Origin: a bacterium
GTDB taxonomy: Bacteria > Patescibacteriota > Microgenomatia > UBA1406 > GWC2-37-13
Direction of reading: 5' to 3'
Length of the DNA stretch: 43,669 bases
Assembly (NCBI GenBank): GCA_027624795.1
Contig: JAQBTX010000002.1
Span: 1 to 43,669, forward strand
The notes below the pieces were generated by a model that had not been told where the DNA came from, made no database searches, and saw nothing but the letters and a program-made list of their open reading frames with translations. Below are positions 38,077-43,669 of the stretch, piece after piece (position 1 is the stretch's first letter; every line of letters starts with the position of its first letter). A program made the translations under genes and the position numbers.

Positions 38077-39588
38077 ATGCAAATAGCTACTTCCCTACCA
38101 AAGTCGATGAGTAAGAAAAATATCTCTGTCATTGCTACAGCAGTAGGGATACCAATTGTTCTTGCGGCAGTTGTCATGGGGTTTTTTATCATACAAAGTG
38201 GTACCACAAGCGCAAGTGAACTTGCTCCAAGTAATGTAGACATACGAGTGCGCGAGGATGGATCGGCTCATGTAACCTGGGAAACGGGACAAGATACCTT
38301 GGCAGTTATTGAATACGGAGAAAGTCCGGATGCACTGAGCGAAGTTGCATTTTCTGAACTGGAAACAACATCTCATAATGTAACATTGCCGGGTTTGAAG
38401 CCAAACACAAAATATTATTTTCAAATTAGAAGTGGCGACACTGTCTATAATAATGGTGGATCATTTTGGGAGTTCCAATCGAGCGCCAATACAACTTCAT
38501 CTTCTAAAGATTCATTTCCCGAGGTGTCTAATGCCTCCTCTGGGGCTGAGTTGGTAAGCCCAACAGTAAGCCAAAGTGCCAGTCCTTCTGCAACTATTGC
38601 TCCTACTCCATCGCCCATTGCTTCAATAAGTGCTACCCTTACGCCAAGCGCTTCATCAAGTGCTACACTTACGTCCGCATCTTCATCGGTGTGTAAATCG
38701 AGCAATTGTATATCTATACTTCAACAATTAGGAAGTCAATGTAATACACAAGATTACGTACAGTGTCTTTTGAATGTCAGTTTATCTATCACGCAAGGAG
38801 CCACAAACACTCCTACTCCTACCGCTATTTCTGCTGCAACTAAAAACTCATGTGCTATAAGCTCATTCCAATCAAATAGTTGTACTTCTTGGTTATGGGA
38901 AGATATGAGTGCAAAAGAAAAATCATGCTCAGACACGTTCACTAAGTATTTTGTCCAATGTAAAAGTAGTAGTTTTACTTCTAGTGATGCTTCAACCTGG
39001 TATTGTAATGAAACCGTAACAAGTAATGAGCTCACACTTCCTTGTGGTACTGCACCAACCCCGGCTCCAGGACAATCAATTTTCTGCCGTGTTCGTGCAG
39101 AAGCAGAACTTGGTGGAGATACTAATTCAACTGATTGGATTTACACCAATGGTTCCTGTTCAAGCTATGGGAATCTTTCAAGTGTAAGTAATTGCCAAAT
39201 TGGGTATATGCAACAAAATGTGTGTGGCGCTTGGAGTTGGAGCCTGAATAACGCTACTGATCCCCAATGTACAAGCGCATTAAATCATTATAAAGTGCAA
39301 TGTACCAGTAACGGCATTTTTACTACCCCCGGAGCTACTACACCTACCCCCTATTGGTACTGTAATACTACTTCAGAAACAAATTCGCTTGATATGCCTT
39401 GTGGAAATGCTTTAACTCCTGCAGATGGTCAAACATTGACTTGTAGAGTACGGCCTGAAGATGCGTATGGCACCGATTCTCATGCAGGAGATTGGACAAC
39501 TACCACCGCGACATGCCCAACATCAACGCCAACTCCAACCAATACCCCAACACCAACTAACACCCCAACAAATACCCCAACTCCTTAA
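38077..39588 (+). CDS. Membrane-anchored surface protein: Fn3-like domain, S/T-rich linker, two Cys-rich modules, TPT-rich C-terminus
   Basis: 503 aa; TM ISVIATAVGIPIVLAAVVMGFFI; NVDIRVREDGSAHVTWETGQDTLAVIEYG...GLKPNTKYYFQIRSGD; duplicated WYCN.T..N.L..PCG.A.TPA.GQ...CRVR. Confidence 0.75.
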   Translation: MQIATSLPKSMSKKNISVIATAVGIPIVLAAVVMGFFIIQSGTTSASELAPSNVDIRVREDGSAHVTWETGQDTLAVIEYGESPDALSEVAFSELETTSHNVTLPGLKPNTKYYFQIRSGDTVYNNGGSFWEFQSSANTTSSSKDSFPEVSNASSGAELVSPTVSQSASPSATIAPTPSPIASISATLTPSASSSATLTSASSSVCKSSNCISILQQLGSQCNTQDYVQCLLNVSLSITQGATNTPTPTAISAATKNSCAISSFQSNSCTSWLWEDMSAKEKSCSDTFTKYFVQCKSSSFTSSDASTWYCNETVTSNELTLPCGTAPTPAPGQSIFCRVRAEAELGGDTNSTDWIYTNGSCSSYGNLSSVSNCQIGYMQQNVCGAWSWSLNNATDPQCTSALNHYKVQCTSNGIFTTPGATTPTPYWYCNTTSETNSLDMPCGNALTPADGQTLTCRVRPEDAYGTDSHAGDWTTTTATCPTSTPTPTNTPTPTNTPTNTPTP

Positions 39589-39606
39589 TGCTCGAACTAG
39601 GCTCGA

Positions 39607-40428
39607 TTAGATTGCTCCGTACTTTTGGATTGTTAATGCTGCAGATTTGGTAGCTTGTTTCATAGCAAAAGATAGATCACCCGACTGAAGATACGACACA
39701 AAAAAAGTTGCAACATAACTATCTCCTGCACCCGTTGTATCTACCACCTTCACTCGCTGAGCAGGTTCTAAATATTTCTTGCCATTATGAATAACCATGG
39801 ATCCATCAGATCCTAAAAGTGCCAAACCAGATGTATGATTGTCTTTCATGAGCTTTTCAAACGCATCTGATTGTCCTTCTCTCCCCTCCCGTTCTATGCT
39901 AAATATATACCAATTGAATTGTGGAATGTATTGCTTGATGAATGATGTATCTCCATGATGTTCCGACAAGTCAGTAAAGTCAGCAATTTTGATGGTAGAT
40001 GACACATTCATACCTGCAAATACTTCAAAAAAGTGCTTGAATTCCGGCAGGTAAAACGAGATGGCAGCATCTTGAGTAGATATGAATTGCTCATGGATTT
40101 TGGAAGGTATAAATTCTGCCATCACCCCCAGGTTCCAGTTTTGATACTGTTGAACTTTGTGATCATCGAGCACAACTTCAATAGATTGTGTTTCTCCTCC
40201 TGGAATGATAGTAACATTTTGGATGTTGATATGTTCTTTCTGAAGCATTTTGAGAGATTTTTTACCAATACGGTCATCTCCAACTGCACTTATGATGCTT
40301 GCTTGTGCCCCGGCACGTGTGGCATGAATGGCATTATTGAGGGCCATGCCGCCAGGAAATTGCTTTCCAGTTTGAGGGTATACATCAACGCCAATATCGC
40401 CTATTGCCGTGTAGGAATGTTGTTTCAT
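39607..40428 (-). CDS. PfkB-family carbohydrate kinase
   Basis: 273 aa; GDIGVDVYPQTGKQFPGGMALNNAIHATRAGAQASIISAVGDDRIG; VVDTTGAGDSYVATFF. Confidence 0.88.
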   Translation of the reverse strand: MKQHSYTAIGDIGVDVYPQTGKQFPGGMALNNAIHATRAGAQASIISAVGDDRIGKKSLKMLQKEHINIQNVTIIPGGETQSIEVVLDDHKVQQYQNWNLGVMAEFIPSKIHEQFISTQDAAISFYLPEFKHFFEVFAGMNVSSTIKIADFTDLSEHHGDTSFIKQYIPQFNWYIFSIEREGREGQSDAFEKLMKDNHTSGLALLGSDGSMVIHNGKKYLEPAQRVKVVDTTGAGDSYVATFFVSYLQSGDLSFAMKQATKSAALTIQKYGAI

Positions 40429-40452
40429 AATATTTTCAATTATAATGTATAT

Positions 40453-41085
40453 ATGTCACACCTTATACTTGTCCGACATGGAATATCGGAATATAACAAA
40501 CTGGGCTTGTGGACTGGTTGGATCGATGTTGAACTTTCACCAGAAGGGTACGAAGAAGCAAAACGAGCTGGCACTACCATACAAGACTTCACTTTTGACA
40601 AAGCATATGTGGCAGATTTGAAACGCTGCACTGAAACCTTAAAAGAGATCTTGAAGGTGATTGGTCAAGAAGACGTGGAAACCGAAATAACCCCGGCACT
40701 GCGCGAGCGCAATTATGGCGACTTGTCAGGGAAAAATAAATGGAAGATCAAAGAAGAATACGGTGAAGAACAATTTATGAAATGGAGAAGAGGGTGGGAT
40801 GAGCCGATTAATAACGGCGAGTCATTGAAAGATGTGTATGATCGACTCGTTCCCTATTTTGAGGAGCATATTAAACCCGATCTTTCCGCAGGTAAAACCG
40901 TGCTCATTGCTGCCAGTGGCAATTCGCTTCGAGCTATGGTGAAGTATTTGGAACAGATACCTGATGATGAGATATCAAAGTTAGAGATAGGCACGGGAGA
41001 AGTGTTGGTTTATGAGCTAAATGATGATGGAAGTATAAAATCCAAAGAAACCCGAAGCACCAATCTGAAGAAGGGAAAAGTATGA
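40453..41085 (+). CDS. gpmA: 2,3-bisphosphoglycerate-dependent phosphoglycerate mutase
   Basis: MSHLILVRHGISEYNKLGLWTGWIDVELSPEGYEEAKRAG...LRERNYGDLSGKNK...GESLKDVYDRLVPYFEEHI...GNSLRAMVKYLE; ORF track start at 40033 is antisense to pfkB. Confidence 0.93.
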   Translation: MSHLILVRHGISEYNKLGLWTGWIDVELSPEGYEEAKRAGTTIQDFTFDKAYVADLKRCTETLKEILKVIGQEDVETEITPALRERNYGDLSGKNKWKIKEEYGEEQFMKWRRGWDEPINNGESLKDVYDRLVPYFEEHIKPDLSAGKTVLIAASGNSLRAMVKYLEQIPDDEISKLEIGTGEVLVYELNDDGSIKSKETRSTNLKKGKV

Positions 41086-41171
41086 ATAGGTTCAAATAAA
41101 CTATTGTATACTACGTTTTAATATAAATATGTAGCTTGACATACTACAAATTAATGATAATATGGTACTAT

Positions 41172-42332
41172 ATGCATGTATTTAAGCGCGCTATTGAACA
41201 TAACATTACTGCCTATCTTAAAAATAAGGATACTAAAATCCTGTTCATCTGGGGTCCTCGACGTGCGGGAAAAACGACACTCATAGATAAATATGCTAAA
41301 GAACTTGGGGTGGCAAAGTTTAATTTCGATTTCATATCTGATCGGGACAAATTTGTGCCAAGAAAAGAAATGCTTGAAAAAATTGTCAAGGACAATAAAG
41401 TAATTCTAATTGACGAAGTACAAAGTTATCCTGAGGCAACAATCATACTCAAACTGCTCCATGACGAGTTTAATGTCAAAGTAATTGCTACTGGTAGCTC
41501 TGAACTCCGACAAAAATCCTCTAAAGAATTTGATTCATTGGCGGGAAGGTTTGATGAAATCTATTGCCTCCCCTTTACTATTGCTGAAATTGTAGATAAT
41601 GAAGATATAAAAGATTCAGAAAAGGAACAACTTAAGAAAAAATTGGCAACTTCTGCACAGATTTGGGGTACTTATCCAGAAGTATATACGAATGACAGCA
41701 ATAAAGAGACAGCAAACATAGACCTTTTACAACGAATGGTCGATACGTATGTGCTTAAAGACGTAATTGATATATATGAACTGAAAAATCAAAAGCTTGC
41801 AAAAGATATATTAACCAAAGTTGCCCTTCAGTTAGGATCTGAAGTTTCAATACGCGAAATAGCAAACTCTTTGGGAGCATATCCGTCTACTGTCTCAAAT
41901 TATATTGAGATATTTATAAAAAATTACATCCTCATTCCCCTTCCATCATTTAAAACAAATATGAGGAGGGCAGTATCAGAAAATAGAAAGCTCTACTTCT
42001 TTGATCTTGGGATTCGAAATACTCTCATAAAAGACTTTCGCGATCTGGAACTTCGCCCAGATAAGGGAGGCGTATTTGAAAATTTTATCATATTGGAGCT
42101 TGAGAAGTTGCGAAGGATTACTAATGCAAAAATAAATATGTATTTTTATAGAGAATATGGAGGCAAAGAAGTAGACCTTATTATTGAAGACTACAAAAAA
42201 AACTATACCACAATAGAAATAAAGTCGAAAAAGGGAAACATGAGGGATATTTTTCCTCTCAAAAATACATCAGAGATGATACATTCTGAAAATTATTTTG
42301 AAAAACTTACATCTCTATTGAAGGAGAAATAA
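41172..42332 (+). CDS. ATP-binding protein, AAA_14/DUF4143 family
   Basis: FIWGPRRAGKTTLIDKYAKEL (Walker A), KVILIDEVQSYPEA (Walker B), ATGSSELRQKSSKEFDSLAGRFDEIYCLPFTIAEI, C-terminal KEVDLIIEDYKKNYTTIEIKSKKG. Confidence 0.88.
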   Translation: MHVFKRAIEHNITAYLKNKDTKILFIWGPRRAGKTTLIDKYAKELGVAKFNFDFISDRDKFVPRKEMLEKIVKDNKVILIDEVQSYPEATIILKLLHDEFNVKVIATGSSELRQKSSKEFDSLAGRFDEIYCLPFTIAEIVDNEDIKDSEKEQLKKKLATSAQIWGTYPEVYTNDSNKETANIDLLQRMVDTYVLKDVIDIYELKNQKLAKDILTKVALQLGSEVSIREIANSLGAYPSTVSNYIEIFIKNYILIPLPSFKTNMRRAVSENRKLYFFDLGIRNTLIKDFRDLELRPDKGGVFENFIILELEKLRRITNAKINMYFYREYGGKEVDLIIEDYKKNYTTIEIKSKKGNMRDIFPLKNTSEMIHSENYFEKLTSLLKEK

Positions 42333-42372
42333 GGATGGATACGAACAGAGGGTCGATGAGTCAGTACCTGTT

Positions 42373-43047
42373 TTAATTGCCCGAAAGCTGTTCAACCTTC
42401 TGTAATGCTATGATATTTTTTGGATCTATTGCGAGAACATTTCTATATTGCTGAAGAGCTAGTTCTTTCTCTTGGATCTGTTCGTAAAATGAGGCGAAGA
42501 GGATACGGATTGAAGTGTCTTGAGGATTGGCTTGAATACCTCTGGTATATGATTCTATGACTTTTGTTTTGTTAGGTTGTTGCCTTGTATAAAGATTGGC
42601 GAGTTGAATATATGGTTGTGTGCCAGCATTCTCTTGAGTGGTTGATTGCTCATATGCCACAATTGCTTCTTCTAATTTATTCAGTTGTAAAAATACATTA
42701 CCCAAACCCAGATGCAGGGCAGGATCAGTATTATTTATTTCGATCGCTTGTTGATACTTTAATGCTGCTCTATCATATTCTCCCAATAGAAAATGCGCTT
42801 CAGCTTGTTCCTGCAAGAGTTTTGCATTCCCAGGTTGTGCCAAACTATCAATTTCAAGGTTTTTAATATCTGCCCGCGCTTTAATTTCAATGGGTGCCTC
42901 AGGGGTAGGTGTGGGAGTGATTTGTTGTTCTTTAATTTGTTTTACTGCTTGATATTGGCGCGTATTTAAATAAAGCCCAGCTGACACTATAATAATGCCA
43001 ATTATAATAAGTGCAATAAAAATATAAAGTTTAATATGAGTATTCAT
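42373..43047 (-). CDS. TPR-repeat protein with N-terminal TM anchor
   Basis: 224 aa; IFIALIIIGIIIVSAGLYL; AEAHFLLGEYDRAALKYQQAIEINNTDPALHLGLGNVFLQLNKLEEAIVAYEQ. Confidence 0.85.
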   Translation of the reverse strand: MNTHIKLYIFIALIIIGIIIVSAGLYLNTRQYQAVKQIKEQQITPTPTPEAPIEIKARADIKNLEIDSLAQPGNAKLLQEQAEAHFLLGEYDRAALKYQQAIEINNTDPALHLGLGNVFLQLNKLEEAIVAYEQSTTQENAGTQPYIQLANLYTRQQPNKTKVIESYTRGIQANPQDTSIRILFASFYEQIQEKELALQQYRNVLAIDPKNIIALQKVEQLSGN

Positions 43048-43057
43048 ATGGTACTAG

Positions 43058-43669
43058 CTATAATCCTTTGCATTGGTCTAAGGAATATGAATCACTTCCA
43101 TCTGATCCAATACCTCCCCATCCTGAGTTAACTAATAACGCCTTAAGATTCCCGTTGCCGTAAACTTCTCTCAGGTCACAAAATGCTGACCAATTACCTT
43201 TAGCTGCAAGTTCAAAATTTCCAGATTGCCTATTCTGCCCTGCCCATGTTTGTAATGAATTATATAAATTTCTGTGTTTTGCATAATAACTACCTCCAAC
43301 CTGTGCGCAAGCTAACTCAGCATATCCTTCAACTAATGACTGGTAAGTTTTGTTAATATTTTCTTTACTTTGCGCAGCTTTTGTATGCTCTGCAAGTCGT
43401 GGGTCATGCTGCGCTTGTTCGTTATGGCATAATTCATGTTTAAAAATATTCAATTGTGAAGCCTCGCTACGTTTTACTCCACCGATACATCTGCCTGTTT
43501 CGAGCTCGTCAATAAACCAAAACTGACAATATGGTTTAGTTCCACATACGTCTTTTGATTCAGGAATATCTTCAAACGTCATTGCTACAAAACAATAATT
43601 ATTCAAATAATTCGATATTGGACCACTTGTTACAGGAGTCTCGTGAATAACGTTTCCATATTTACTTTT
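43058..43669 (-). CDS. Truncated (5' end outside window) putative zincin-like protein with HExxH motif
   Basis: Open minus-strand frame runs past 43606 to the window edge (...KYGNVIHETPVTSGPISNYLNNYCFVAMTFEDI...); NIFKHELCHNEQAQHDPRLAEH. Confidence 0.6.
   Translation of the reverse strand, partial: KSKYGNVIHETPVTSGPISNYLNNYCFVAMTFEDIPESKDVCGTKPYCQFWFIDELETGRCIGGVKRSEASQLNIFKHELCHNEQAQHDPRLAEHTKAAQSKENINKTYQSLVEGYAELACAQVGGSYYAKHRNLYNSLQTWAGQNRQSGNFELAAKGNWSAFCDLREVYGNGNLKALLVNSGWGGIGSDGSDSYSLDQCKGL

Noticed and set aside
38445-38705. Antisense acidic ORF 38445-38705 (-)
   Set aside because: Mirror of the S/T-rich linker of the Fn3 surface protein.
40033-40452. N-terminal extension of the gpmA ORF
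   Set aside because: Antisense to pfkB; canonical GpmA N-terminus MSHLILVRHG starts at 40453.
1-43669. CRISPR array, tRNA or rRNA genes
   Set aside because: No regularly spaced short repeats with unique spacers, and no recognisable tRNA or rRNA signature found by reading; a tRNAscan-SE/Infernal run would be decisive.

Overview
This 43.7 kb window looks like a chromosomal segment of a small-genome bacterium, probably Patescibacteria/CPR (Microgenomates-like). That placement is my inference from gene content and compact organisation. No rRNA, tRNA or CRISPR array was seen. Main contents: (1) 1-10.3 kb, a minus-strand cell-surface locus. It holds a giant truncated ORF absent from the supplied ORF track (about 4985 to beyond position 1) with a cytoplasmic MerR-like HTH, one TM helix and a very long phage-tail-fibre-like repeat region. 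Alongside are two proteins sharing a Peptidase_G2-like domain and an O-antigen ligase/TPR protein. (2) 11-22.7 kb, housekeeping genes: PaaX-like regulator, LysM/M23 peptidase, trxB, csoR-like, rho, fmt, dut, thyA, GT4, tatD, rpiB. (3) 23-33 kb, a cluster rich in toxin-antitoxin genes (Fic, AbrB-Doc, Phd-VapC, Phd-RelE/ParE, AbrB-VapC) interleaved with dprA, PBP1A, a KefB-like antiporter and an IS256-like element with an apparent frameshift. (4) 33-43.7 kb: wHTH regulator, archaeal-type NMN adenylyltransferase, a histidine-phosphatase/APH-kinase fusion, enolase, cohesin-like and Fn3/Cys-rich surface proteins, PfkB kinase, gpmA, a DUF4143 ATPase, a TPR protein and a truncated HExxH protein. The most notable observations are the HTH-TM-tail-fibre protein, related palindromic elements inserted in frame in trxB and tatD, dispersed GTCATTCT...AGGATGAC repeats, and the kinase-phosphatase fusion.
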